A stretch of 34,433 bases of DNA, from contig NZ_PSRR01000054.1 in NCBI RefSeq assembly GCF_004296405.1, positions 1-34,433 of the forward strand, read 5' to 3'. Shown piece after piece: positions 16,201-23,368 of this stretch (position 1 is the first letter of the stretch; every line of letters begins with the position of its first letter). Source of the DNA: Bradyrhizobium sp. Leo170 (lineage in GTDB: Bacteria; Pseudomonadota; Alphaproteobacteria; Rhizobiales; Xanthobacteraceae). A program made the position numbers and the translations under genes. The notes beneath the pieces are model-generated. The model was not told where the DNA came from. It made no database searches and saw only the letters and a program-made list of their open reading frames with translations.

Positions 16201-16369
16201 CCTGGTCGTGGTTGCGGGCATGCTGATCGGCACGCTGTTCACGCTGTTCGTGCTGCCCGCGGTCTACGTGACGATCGCCACCGATCACCGGGCGAAAGCG
16301 ACTTCGGAGCGCAACAAGCAGATCGCCGACTACGAGCTCGGCGATGGCGGAGCGCTCAAGCCTACCTGA
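13271..16369 (+). CDS. RND multidrug efflux pump, AcrB/MexB-like (HAE1 family)
   Basis: This 1032-residue inner-membrane proton antiporter has the usual length and two-fold repeat: TM1 at residues 10-30, a large periplasmic porter loop, then TM2-6, and the same again in the second half. The proton-relay Asp pair D400-D401 is present in GLVVDDAIVVVENIHR (TM4) and the TM10 Lys is K913 in LITKHGILMVEF. Most AcrB relatives have Asn after this Lys, whereas here it is His. It follows the adaptor by 17 bp and ends the operon ahead of the terminator at 16396. Likely substrates are hydrophobic or amphipathic toxicants; plant-derived compounds are a guess only. Confidence 0.94.
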   Translation: MSFTDIFIKRPVLSVVVSLLILLIGLRAATVLPIRQYPKLSNTVVNVTTSYPGASADLIQGFITTPIEQAVASAEGVDYITSSSVLGTSTIQVYIKLNFDPNQALTEVLAKVNSVKYLIPRESNDPVVTKTTGQTTAVMYLGFSSEELSGSAISDYLTRVVQPLLSTVDGVASADILGGQTFAMRLWLDPIKMAGRGVSPTDVAQAIASNNFQAAAGQSKGYYIVSNVSTNTDLRNIDEFKRMIVKSREGGFVRMEDIAQVELAAQSTDASVAFNSEHAIFIGINATPQGNPLTLVKGVRALFPELERNLPPSLKMKVAYDSTKFIQSSIDEVEKTLGEAVVIVIVVIFLFLASIRSVIIPVVTIPLSLIGVCSLMLVMGFSINLLTLLAMVLAIGLVVDDAIVVVENIHRHLEEGKTPVQASLIGAREIVGPVISMTITLAAVYAPIGFLGGLTGALFREFAFTLAGSVIVSGVIALTLSPMMCSVLLKNTEEGRFARAVNRVFGSLTRWYGRKLDRSLDYRPITGLFALTMLGLVGFLYMHTMKELAPEEDQGIVFALTKAPKYANIDYVDFYGEKMDKVFQKFPETDLRFILNGTPSAQSGIAGMLLTPWDERKRSAIALKPLVQAELSKIEGVNAFAFNLPPLPGGPGGLPVQMVINSTVSFQAIYEQMEKLKAAARKSGMFIVSDSDLDFNQPVVRVRVDRSKASDLGINMQQVGATLATLLGGNYVNRFNLEGRSYQVIPQVPRAVRLSPEALGGYYVPTNTGQLVPISTVVSIETGTDPNALTHYNQLNSATFSAVPMPGVTVGQAVEFLEGEAKKLPAGFGHDYLADSRQYVQEGNQLVITFAFAVIIIFLVLAAQFESLRDPLVIMVSVPMAIVGALIPLFFGVATMNIYTQVGLLTLVGLITKHGILMVEFANELQLNEGLDRRSAIEMSARIRLRPILMTTAAMVTGLIPLLTASGAGAASRFSIGLVVVAGMLIGTLFTLFVLPAVYVTIATDHRAKATSERNKQIADYELGDGGALKPT

Positions 16370-16395
16370 GACTTCTTGGCCCCAAAGTCTCAGCG

Positions 16396-16437
16396 AAAGG
16401 GCGGCGACGGTCCTACCGTTGTCGCCCTTTTGGTTTT
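16396..16437 (+). terminator. Rho-independent terminator after the RND operon
   Basis: The stem GGGCGGCGACGGT / ACCGTTGTCGCCC (16399-16427, two G-U pairs, 3-nt loop) is flanked by AAA and TTTT and followed by TTTTGGTTTT. It lies 26 bp past the pump stop. Confidence 0.85.
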
Positions 16438-16454
16438 CCGGAAAGCATGATGAG

Positions 16455-16541
16455 GTAGCCCGGATGGAGCGAAGCGCAATCCGGGACTCGATCGGATGCA
16501 TCGCGTGATCCCCGGATTTCGCTTCGCTCCATCCGGGCTAC
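16455..16541. repeat. Inverted repeat (hairpin element), GTAGCCCGG family
   Basis: Arms beginning GTAGCCCGGATGGAGCGAAG (16455) and ending in its complement at 16541 pair closely. It is the second copy of the family seen at 11043-11131, with the same TAGCCCGG outer ends and a different loop. It lies between the RND terminator and the next gene. Confidence 0.85.
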
Positions 16542-16581
16542 AGTCAATGCAACTAGAACGACAAGATTCGGGGAAACAGAC

Positions 16582-17325
16582 ATGGTGAGCGATTTCGCGC
16601 CCGGCAATTATCGTTTCATTCCAGCCGTGTTCCAGTATTCGAGCGGCGCGGCCGCCAATCCGGGCTTTGAAGTCGAGCGCGTGCGCTTTGACAGGCTGGT
16701 GCCGCTTGCCGAAGGCTTTGCGCGGATCGCAAGCCATATCCAGGCGGCGGAACGGCCGTTGACCTCGTTCTGCGCCTGCGAGTTACGTTCGCCGGCGGCG
16801 GTCTCAGAGCAGGGCTTTCGCGCCTTCAACGAGCATTATGTGAAGACGCTCGCGGAGTGGGGGCTGTTCGATGGCACCACCAATCCGGTGGCGCGCAGCA
16901 ATGTCTGTCCCGAAATCGATCCGCCCGCCGAGCCCTCATTCTATGCATTCTCCTTCACGCGCCCGAGCACGGGGAGCTCACCGTCCTTCGTGATCGCCGG
17001 TGGCGCCGAGGCGCGCGGCGGTGCCGGCAGCTATCCCGAGCGCATCGTCCGCTATCGCGACATGAGCCCGGAAGCCTGGCAGGAGAAGGTGCGCTTCACC
17101 GTGGGCGAGATGGAGCGGCGGCTCGCCGAATTCGGCTTCACCTGGCGGGACACCACCGGCGCGCAGGTCTACACCGTGCACGATTTCCATCCGCATCTCG
17201 CCGACGAGCTGGTGCGCCGCGGCGCCACCCGCTCCGGCCTGACCTGGCATTTTGCCCGGCCGCCGGTGGTCGATCTCGAATACGAGATGGATTGCCGCCG
17301 CGTGCTGCGGGAGCTGGTAATCTAA
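16582..17325 (+). CDS. CnbZ-like protein (2-aminomuconate deaminase family), tentative
   Basis: This 247-residue soluble protein begins FAPGNYRFIPAVFQYSSG and has a conserved-looking middle (SFCACELRSPA, GTTNPVARSNVCPE) and a C-terminal VHDFHPHLADELVRRGA. From memory it resembles CnbZ, the 2-amino-5-chloromuconate deaminase of chloronitrobenzene degraders, which releases ammonia from an aminomuconate. I hold this loosely, since no aminophenol or picolinate pathway gene is nearby. The start ATG 16582 has GGGAAA at 16571-16576. The gene is monocistronic, bracketed by palindromic repeats, and convergent with the peptidase gene at 17449. Confidence 0.6.
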   Translation: MVSDFAPGNYRFIPAVFQYSSGAAANPGFEVERVRFDRLVPLAEGFARIASHIQAAERPLTSFCACELRSPAAVSEQGFRAFNEHYVKTLAEWGLFDGTTNPVARSNVCPEIDPPAEPSFYAFSFTRPSTGSSPSFVIAGGAEARGGAGSYPERIVRYRDMSPEAWQEKVRFTVGEMERRLAEFGFTWRDTTGAQVYTVHDFHPHLADELVRRGATRSGLTWHFARPPVVDLEYEMDCRRVLRELVI

Positions 17326-17342
17326 AAGCGCGTCTCTCTCCC

Positions 17343-17426
17343 CGTCATTGCGAGCGGAGCGAAGCAATCTATCTCGCCGCTCGTGGAGGCATGGATTGCT
17401 TCGTCGCTTTGCTCCTCGCAATGACG
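17343..17426. repeat. Inverted repeat (hairpin element) between convergent genes
   Basis: The arms CGTCATTGCGAGCGGAGCGA (from 17343) and its imperfect complement ending ATGACG at 17426 enclose a shorter inner hairpin (GAAGCAATC and GATTGCTTC). It lies between the convergent CnbZ-like (+) and peptidase (-) genes. Confidence 0.85.
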
Positions 17427-17448
17427 CGCAGTGAGGCGTGAGCGCCCC

Positions 17449-19254
17449 TTACCTTCCAGCGGCGTAGCCCTGCATGCCGCGCGGGTTGGCGGCGGCGCGG
17501 CGCTTGCGCCCCACGCGCGAAGCCGCCGTCAGCCGTCCCTCCGACCAGTCAGGCCCGACCTCGACGATGTGGCCGCGACGCTGCAACTCGTCGATGCTCG
17601 CCTTGGGCACGCGACCTTCGACGACGAGCACGCCCGGGCGCGCGGTGCGTGGCCAGAACGAGATCGGGAAATGCTCGGAATGCCAGGCCGGCGCGTCGAT
17701 CGCCTCCTGCAGGTTCAGCTTGGCATGGACGTGGCGGAGGAAGAACTGCGTGATCCATTGGTCCTGCTGGTCGCCGCCCGGCGAGCCCCAGGCCAGATAG
17801 GGCTCGCCGTCGCGCAGCGCCATGGTGGGCGAGAGCGTGGTGCGTGGGCGCTTGCCCGGCGCAAGCGCGGCGGGGTGATTCTCCTCGAGCCAGAACATCT
17901 GCGCGCGGCTGCCGAGGCAGAAGCCGAGCTCGGGGATAACAGGCGAGGACTGCAGCCAGCCGCCGGAGGGCGTCGCCGAGATCATGTTGCCGGCCTTGTC
18001 GATGATGTCGAAATGCACGGTGTCGCCGCGCACCTCGCCAAAACGGCCGACGGTGGGCTCGCCCGCGCCCATCGCACCGACCGCCTCGCGATGGCCCTCG
18101 GCGCGGCGCAGCTTCACCACCGCGCCAAAGCCTTCGACCGAGCCGGGGATGAAGTCGAGCGAAGCCTTGTCCTTCGAGATCAGCTTGCGGCGCTCGTCGT
18201 TATAGGCATCCGAGAGCAGCGTTTCGATCGGGATATCCGTGAAGTTCGGATCGCCGTAGAATGTCTCGCGGTCGGCGTAAGCGAGCTTGGCGCATTCGAT
18301 CTGCAGATGGATGAAATCGGCGCTGGTGGGATCGAGGCCGTCGAGGTCAAAACCCTTCAGCAAAGCGAGTTGCTGCAGCATCACCGGGCCCTGGCTCCAG
18401 ACGCCGGCCTTGCACACGGTGTAGCGGGCGTAATCGTAGGTCAGGGGCGCTTCGATCGTGGGCTGCCAGCGTGCCATGTCGTCGGCCGAGAGCACGCCGC
18501 GATGCGGCGAGCCGGAGACGTCCATCACTTCCTGGGTGCGGCAGAATTTGTCGATCGCCTCGGCGACAAAGCCCTTCGACCACGCCTGGCGCGCGCGCTC
18601 GATCTGTGCGACGCGGTCGCTGCCGGCGCTTTCCGCTTCTTTCAGGATGCGGGCGTAAGTTTCCGAAAGGCGCTTGTTAGTGAAGATCGTGCCGGGCTTG
18701 GGCACCTCGTTGTTGGGCAGATAGACCTCGGCCGAGGTCGTCCAGTATTTCCGGAACAATTGCTCCACGATCTTGATGGTGGCGGAGGCGCGTTCGACCA
18801 GCGGAAAGCCTTCGCCGGCATAGGCGATCGCGGGCTCGAGCACGTCGCGTAGCTTGAGCGTGCCGTAATCGCGCAGCAGCAGCATCCAGGACTCGAACGT
18901 GCCGGGCACACAGGCGGCGAGCAGGCCGGTGCCGGGCACCATCTCCAGCCCTTCGCTGCGATAATGCGCGATCGTCGCCTTCGCCGGCGCGGGACCCTGG
19001 CCGCAAATCACCTCGGTCTTGCCGCGCTTCACGTCATGGACGATGACCGGTACGTCGCCGCCTGGACCGTTCAGGTGCGGCTCGACCACCTGCAGCGTGA
19101 AGGCGGTGGCGACGCCGGCGTCGAAGGCGTTGCCGCCTTTTTCCAGCGTGGCCATACCGACCGCGGTCGCGATCCAATGCGTCGAGGTGACGACGCCGAA
19201 CGTGCCTTCGATCTCGGGACGGGTCGTGAACGGATCAGGATTGATGTTGCCCAT
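17449..19254 (-). CDS. ggt: Gamma-glutamyltranspeptidase family hydrolase without visible signal peptide
   Basis: This 601-residue Ntn-hydrolase is of GGT type. Such precursors self-cleave before a Thr that becomes the nucleophile; here T412 in GDTVHFDIIDKAGN fits, with GNMISATPSGGW just behind and the PGGD loop further on. The N-terminal large-subunit part includes EKGGNAFDAGVAT and VVEPHLNGPGGD. I chose the ATG at 19254 (MGNINPDP), preceded by GGTGG; the frame is open 14 codons further to 19296. Neither start gives a secretion signal, whereas classical GGTs are periplasmic, so this enzyme probably works in the cytoplasm. It follows the peptide ABC transporter genes by about 98 bp on the same strand, suggesting hydrolysis of imported gamma-glutamyl compounds. 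Confidence 0.88.
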   Translation of the reverse strand: MGNINPDPFTTRPEIEGTFGVVTSTHWIATAVGMATLEKGGNAFDAGVATAFTLQVVEPHLNGPGGDVPVIVHDVKRGKTEVICGQGPAPAKATIAHYRSEGLEMVPGTGLLAACVPGTFESWMLLLRDYGTLKLRDVLEPAIAYAGEGFPLVERASATIKIVEQLFRKYWTTSAEVYLPNNEVPKPGTIFTNKRLSETYARILKEAESAGSDRVAQIERARQAWSKGFVAEAIDKFCRTQEVMDVSGSPHRGVLSADDMARWQPTIEAPLTYDYARYTVCKAGVWSQGPVMLQQLALLKGFDLDGLDPTSADFIHLQIECAKLAYADRETFYGDPNFTDIPIETLLSDAYNDERRKLISKDKASLDFIPGSVEGFGAVVKLRRAEGHREAVGAMGAGEPTVGRFGEVRGDTVHFDIIDKAGNMISATPSGGWLQSSPVIPELGFCLGSRAQMFWLEENHPAALAPGKRPRTTLSPTMALRDGEPYLAWGSPGGDQQDQWITQFFLRHVHAKLNLQEAIDAPAWHSEHFPISFWPRTARPGVLVVEGRVPKASIDELQRRGHIVEVGPDWSEGRLTAASRVGRKRRAAANPRGMQGYAAGR

Positions 19255-19351
19255 GGCTCGCCACCAGTTGTTTTTTGTGCGGGCGCACTTGATCACAGGC
19301 GGACGCTGCTGCCAACGGCGCGGCCGGCATGGCTACCTCGCATCCATGTGA

Positions 19352-20347
19352 TCACGCGGGCGCGGCAGCCTCGGCCGGGGAGTTGACGGCATGGCAGGCG
19401 ACGCCGTCGATCAGCTCCGGCGCCTTTTGGCGGCATAAATCGAACGCGAGCGGGCAGCGCGGGTTGAAGGCGCATCCCGGCGGCGGATTGATCGGGTTCG
19501 GGATTTCGCCTTTGACGGGAATGCGCTGGCGGCCGCTCATGCCGAGATCAGGGACCGCGCCAAGCAGCATCTTGGTGTAGGGCATGCGCGGATGATTGAA
19601 CAGCGCGCGGCCCTCCGCGACCTCCACGATGCGGCCGAGATACATCACGCCGATCCGGCTCGCCATGTGGCGCACGACGGCAAGATTGTGGCTGATGAAG
19701 AGGTAGGTGAGGCCGAACTTGTCCTGCAGGTCGCGCATCAGGTTGAGGATCTGCGCCTGCACGGAGACGTCGAGTGCCGAGGTCGGCTCGTCGCAGACGA
19801 TGAACTCGGCTTCTGATGCGAGCGCGCGGGCGATCGCAATGCGCTGGCGCTGGCCGCCGGAGAATTCGTGCGGGTATTTCAGGCCGTCATCGGCATGCAG
19901 CCCGACCAGCGACAGCAACTCGCCGACGCGGGCGCGGATGTCGCGTTCACCCTGGATCAGGTCGAAGGCGCGGATCGGCTCCGAGACGATGGCATCGACC
20001 CGGAAGCGCGGATTGAGGCTCGCATAGGGATCCTGGAAGATCATCTGGATGCGCCGGCGCAAGCGCTGGCGCGCCTGCGCCTGCCTCGGATCGGTCATCG
20101 AGACGCCGTCGATCACGACCTCGCCCGAGCTCGGCGGCAACAGCCCGACCACCATCCGCGCCACCGTGGTCTTGCCGGAGCCGGATTCGCCGACCAGCGC
20201 AAAGGTTTCGCCTTTGCGGATATCGAAGGTGACGCCGTCGACCGCCCTGAGGAATTCGAGATGGCCGCCTTCGAGCACGCGGTTGAGCCACGGCTTTGAC
20301 ACGTCGAACACGCGCCGGAGATTCTTGACCTCGATGAACGATGTCAT
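19352..20347 (-). CDS. Peptide ABC transporter ATP-binding protein (DppF/OppF-like)
   Basis: This 331-residue ATPase has Walker A GESGSGKTT, Q-loop in IFQDPYASLNP, signature FSGGQRQR, Walker B EFIVCDEPTSALD and switch His in FISHNLAVV. The C-terminal oligopeptide-transporter extension with clustered Cys (GCAFNPRCPLAFDLC) is typical of Dpp/Opp ATPases. Its ATG overlaps the stop of the companion ATPase (4 bp), and it pairs with that protein as the heterodimeric motor. It is the fifth gene in the - strand transporter operon that starts at 24961. Confidence 0.93.
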   Translation of the reverse strand: MTSFIEVKNLRRVFDVSKPWLNRVLEGGHLEFLRAVDGVTFDIRKGETFALVGESGSGKTTVARMVVGLLPPSSGEVVIDGVSMTDPRQAQARQRLRRRIQMIFQDPYASLNPRFRVDAIVSEPIRAFDLIQGERDIRARVGELLSLVGLHADDGLKYPHEFSGGQRQRIAIARALASEAEFIVCDEPTSALDVSVQAQILNLMRDLQDKFGLTYLFISHNLAVVRHMASRIGVMYLGRIVEVAEGRALFNHPRMPYTKMLLGAVPDLGMSGRQRIPVKGEIPNPINPPPGCAFNPRCPLAFDLCRQKAPELIDGVACHAVNSPAEAAAPA

Positions 20348-21330
20348 GCCGCACTCTCCTTCGCGGCGTGGTCGTAGAGATGGCAGGCGACGGCCTGCGC
20401 GCCTTGGCGGGTCGGTTCGGGACGCTCGACCCGGCAGCGGTCGAAGGCAAAAGCGCAGCGCGGGTTGAACGGGCAGCCCGGCGGAATCGCCGACAATCGC
20501 GGCATGGAGCCGGGAATCTGCACCAATCGCCTGTCCTCGCCGGCAAGCGTCGGGATCGCGCCCATCAGGCCCTTGGCGTAGGGATGCAGTGGGTTGCGCA
20601 CGACGTCCTGCACCGGGCCGATCTCGGCGATGCGGCCGGAATACATCACCGCGACGCGATCGCAGGTCTCGGCGATCACACCCATGTCGTGGGTCACCAG
20701 CATCACGGCCGTGCCATGGTCGCGGCCGAGCCGCTTGATCAGTGCGATGATCTGCGCCTGCACGGAAACGTCGAGCGCGGTCGTCGGCTCATCCGCGATG
20801 ATCAGTTCCGGCTCGGCGCAGATCGCGAGCGCGATCACCACGCGCTGGCGCATGCCGCCGGAAAATTCATGCGGATAGCCGTCGACACGTTTTTCCGGCG
20901 CGGGGATGCCGGCCTCGGCGAGCAGGTCGACGGCGCGCTTGCGCGCGGCGCTTTCGGAGAGGTTGGTGTGGGTGCGGATGGTCTCGACGATCTGGTCGCC
21001 GATCCGATAGAGCGGGTTGAGGCTCGTCAGCGGATCCTGGAAGATCATGCCGATGCGCTTGCCCCGCACGCGCCGGATCTCCTCCGGTGGCAAGTGATCG
21101 ATGCGCATGCCCGAGAGATGTATCTCGCCGCCGGAGATGCGGCCGGGCGGATCGATCAGGCCGATGACGGCAAGGCCCGTGACCGACTTGCCGGCGCCGG
21201 ATTCGCCGACCACGCCCAGCACCTCGCCCTTGGCGATGTCGAAGGAGACGCCGTCGATCGCGCGCAACGTCGCGCGGCGGGTGACGAACTCCACCTTCAG
21301 GTCACGCACGGAGAGGACAGGCACGGTCAT
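20344..21330 (-). CDS. Peptide ABC transporter ATP-binding protein (DppD/OppD-like)
   Basis: This 328-residue ATPase has Walker A GESGAGKS (about residues 42-49), IFQDPLTSLNP Q-loop, FSGGMRQR signature, ELIIADEPTTALD Walker B and THDMGV switch region, with the C-terminal Dpp/Opp cysteine motif GCPFNPRCAFAFDRC. The start is ATG 21330, whose bases overlap the upstream permease stop (ATGA). The open frame continues further upstream to 21432, but that part overlaps the permease gene and is not ABC-like. Confidence 0.93.
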   Translation of the reverse strand: MTVPVLSVRDLKVEFVTRRATLRAIDGVSFDIAKGEVLGVVGESGAGKSVTGLAVIGLIDPPGRISGGEIHLSGMRIDHLPPEEIRRVRGKRIGMIFQDPLTSLNPLYRIGDQIVETIRTHTNLSESAARKRAVDLLAEAGIPAPEKRVDGYPHEFSGGMRQRVVIALAICAEPELIIADEPTTALDVSVQAQIIALIKRLGRDHGTAVMLVTHDMGVIAETCDRVAVMYSGRIAEIGPVQDVVRNPLHPYAKGLMGAIPTLAGEDRRLVQIPGSMPRLSAIPPGCPFNPRCAFAFDRCRVERPEPTRQGAQAVACHLYDHAAKESAA

Positions 21331-22286
21331 CGGAGCTTCGGATTGAGCGCGTCGCGCAGCCAGTCGCCGAGCAGGTTGATCGAGAGGATCAAGCCGGCCA
21401 GCGCAATGCCGGGGAAGGCGACGATCCACCATTCGCCGGCGAAGAGATAGTTGTTACCGATCCGGATCAACGTTCCGAGCGAGGGCATGGTGTCGGGCAT
21501 GCCTGAGCCCAAGAATGACAGCGTCGCCTCGGTGATGATCGCGAGCGCCAGGTTGATGGTGGCGATGACGAGGATCGGGCCCATCGTGTTGGGCAGCACG
21601 TGGCGCAGCATGATCTTGGGCGCGGGCAGGCCGATCAGTTGCGCGGCGGCGACATAATCCTTGTTCTTCTCCACCATGACCGAGCCGCGCACGGAGCGGG
21701 CATATTGCACCCAGAAGCTTAGGCCGATCGCGACGACGAGCACGGCGAGCATGCTCGTCGGATCGAGCCGGTTGCCGAACACGGATTTGGCGACGCCGTT
21801 GACGATCAGCGCGATCAGGATCGCCGGGAAGGTGAGCTGCACGTCGGCGATCCGCATGATCACGGCGTCGACGGCGCCGCCGAGATAACCCGCGATCAGC
21901 CCGAGCGTGATCCCGATTGCGCCGGCGAAGACGACGCCGAGCACGCCGACGATAAGCGAAATCCTCAAGCCATAGAGAATGGCGGAGAACACATCGCGGC
22001 CCTGTTCGTCGGTGCCGAGCAAGAACGGGCTCTGGCCGTCGGCGGTCCAGAGCGGCGAGATGCGTGAGTTCATCAATTGGAGCTGCGCCGGGTCGAACGG
22101 GTTCTGCACGGCGAGCACGGAAGCAAGGATCGCGAGCAGGAAGAACAGCACGGTGACCGCGGCCGCCAGCATCGTCAGCTTCGAGCGGCGGAAGGAATAG
22201 AACAGGTCGCTGTCGACGGCGCGTCGGAACCAGCCCACGCCGGAATGCGCGGTTTTGGTGTGTTGCTGAACAACGCCGTCGGACAT
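21327..22286 (-). CDS. Peptide ABC transporter permease (DppC/OppC-like)
   Basis: This 319-residue inner-membrane permease has the DppC layout: an N-terminal OppC-type helix (LTMLAAAVTVLFFLLAILAS), a periplasmic loop with PFLLGTDEQGRDVFSAILYGLRISL, and five further helices containing the coupling motif around AAQLIGLPAPKIMLRHVLPN. It is separated from the DppB-like gene by 9 bp and overlaps the next ATPase by 4 bp, so it is translated as part of the same operon. Confidence 0.92.
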   Translation of the reverse strand: MSDGVVQQHTKTAHSGVGWFRRAVDSDLFYSFRRSKLTMLAAAVTVLFFLLAILASVLAVQNPFDPAQLQLMNSRISPLWTADGQSPFLLGTDEQGRDVFSAILYGLRISLIVGVLGVVFAGAIGITLGLIAGYLGGAVDAVIMRIADVQLTFPAILIALIVNGVAKSVFGNRLDPTSMLAVLVVAIGLSFWVQYARSVRGSVMVEKNKDYVAAAQLIGLPAPKIMLRHVLPNTMGPILVIATINLALAIITEATLSFLGSGMPDTMPSLGTLIRIGNNYLFAGEWWIVAFPGIALAGLILSINLLGDWLRDALNPKLR

Positions 22287-22295
22287 TCTTCTGCC

Positions 22296-23276
22296 TCAGG
22301 CCGGTCGGCTAACGGTGGCGCGCAGGCGCGGGTCGACGATGGTGTAGAGAATGTCGACCACCAGGTTGATGGTGACGAAGATCAGCGAGACCATCAGAAG
22401 ATACGCCGCCATGATCGGGATATCGACGTTTTGCACCGCCTGCACGAACATCAATCCCATGCCCGGCCACTGGAACACGGATTCGGTGATGATCGAGAAT
22501 GCAATAACCGAGCCAAACTGCAGGCCGGCTACGGTGATGACGGGAACCAGCGTGTTCTTCAGCGCGTGGCCGAAATGGATCGCGCGCGTGGTCAGTCCAC
22601 GGGCGCGGGCGAAGCGGATATAGTCGGTGCGCAGCACTTCCAGCATCTCCGCGCGCACCAGCCGCATGATCAGCGTCATCTGGAACAGGCCGAGCGTGAT
22701 CGAGGGCATGATCAGCGCCTTGAGGCCGGACACCGTGAGCAGGCCGGTCGTCCACCAGCCGATCCGCACCATTTCTCCGCGGCCGAATGAAGGCAGCCAG
22801 CCCAGCGTCACTGCGAACAGGTAGATCAGGAGGATGCCGATCAGGAAGGTCGGCAGCGAGATGCCGATCAGCGAGACCGCCTGGCATAGTTTGGCAAGCA
22901 GGGTGTCGCGCCTGAGCGCGGCATAGACGCCCATAAGGATGCCGAACACCATCGCGAAGATCGTGGCGCAGATCGCAAGCTCCAGCGTCGCCGGCAGCCG
23001 CTCGGCGAGCAGCGTCGAGACCGGCTGCCGGAACTGATAGGAGACGCCGAACTTGAACTGCGCGGCGTTGACGAAATAGCGCGCGAACTGGATCAGCACG
23101 GGATCATCGAGCCCGAGCGATTTGCGCACCGCCTCGCGCTCGGCCGCCGGCGTGTCGATCGAGACAATCTGGCTGACGGGGTCGCCGGCGAAGCGGAACA
23201 TCGCGAAGGCGATGATCCCGACGGCGATCATTACCCCGATGGCTTGAACGGCGCGGCGAAGCGTGAAAGCGAGCAT
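22296..23276 (-). CDS. Peptide ABC transporter permease (DppB/OppB-like)
   Basis: This 326-residue permease starts with the typical MLAFTLRRAVQAIGVMIAVG helix, has the long DppB periplasmic segment, and contains the coupling motif region EVLRTDYIRFARARGLTTRAIHFGHALKN. The start is ATG 23276, with AAGGAAGAG just ahead on the - strand; a longer frame up to 23321 would start inside the hairpin spacer and lacks such a site. It is the second gene of the operon, after the binding protein and the hairpin at 23322-23354. Confidence 0.92.
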   Translation of the reverse strand: MLAFTLRRAVQAIGVMIAVGIIAFAMFRFAGDPVSQIVSIDTPAAEREAVRKSLGLDDPVLIQFARYFVNAAQFKFGVSYQFRQPVSTLLAERLPATLELAICATIFAMVFGILMGVYAALRRDTLLAKLCQAVSLIGISLPTFLIGILLIYLFAVTLGWLPSFGRGEMVRIGWWTTGLLTVSGLKALIMPSITLGLFQMTLIMRLVRAEMLEVLRTDYIRFARARGLTTRAIHFGHALKNTLVPVITVAGLQFGSVIAFSIITESVFQWPGMGLMFVQAVQNVDIPIMAAYLLMVSLIFVTINLVVDILYTIVDPRLRATVSRPA

Positions 23277-23321
23277 CTCTTCCTTCACCCGAAGCGTTGG
23301 CGATTTCCCGCCACTAAGCAA

Positions 23322-23354
23322 AAGGTCCCGGAAGCGCGGGGCTGCCGGGACCTT
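23322..23354 (-). terminator. Hairpin between binding-protein and permease genes (attenuator-like)
   Basis: A perfect 10-bp stem AAGGTCCCGG / CCGGGACCTT (23322-23331 and 23345-23354) has a 13-nt loop. On the - strand it is followed by a short T run (CCTTTTGC). It lies 14 bp past the binding-protein stop and would give partial termination or 3'-end protection, favouring the receptor over the permeases. Confidence 0.65.
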
Positions 23355-23368
23355 GGAGTGACGAAGCT

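Noticed and set aside
17431..18852. 473-codon + strand frame opposite the GGT gene
   Set aside because: It is a composition artefact, antisense to a complete GGT-family gene.
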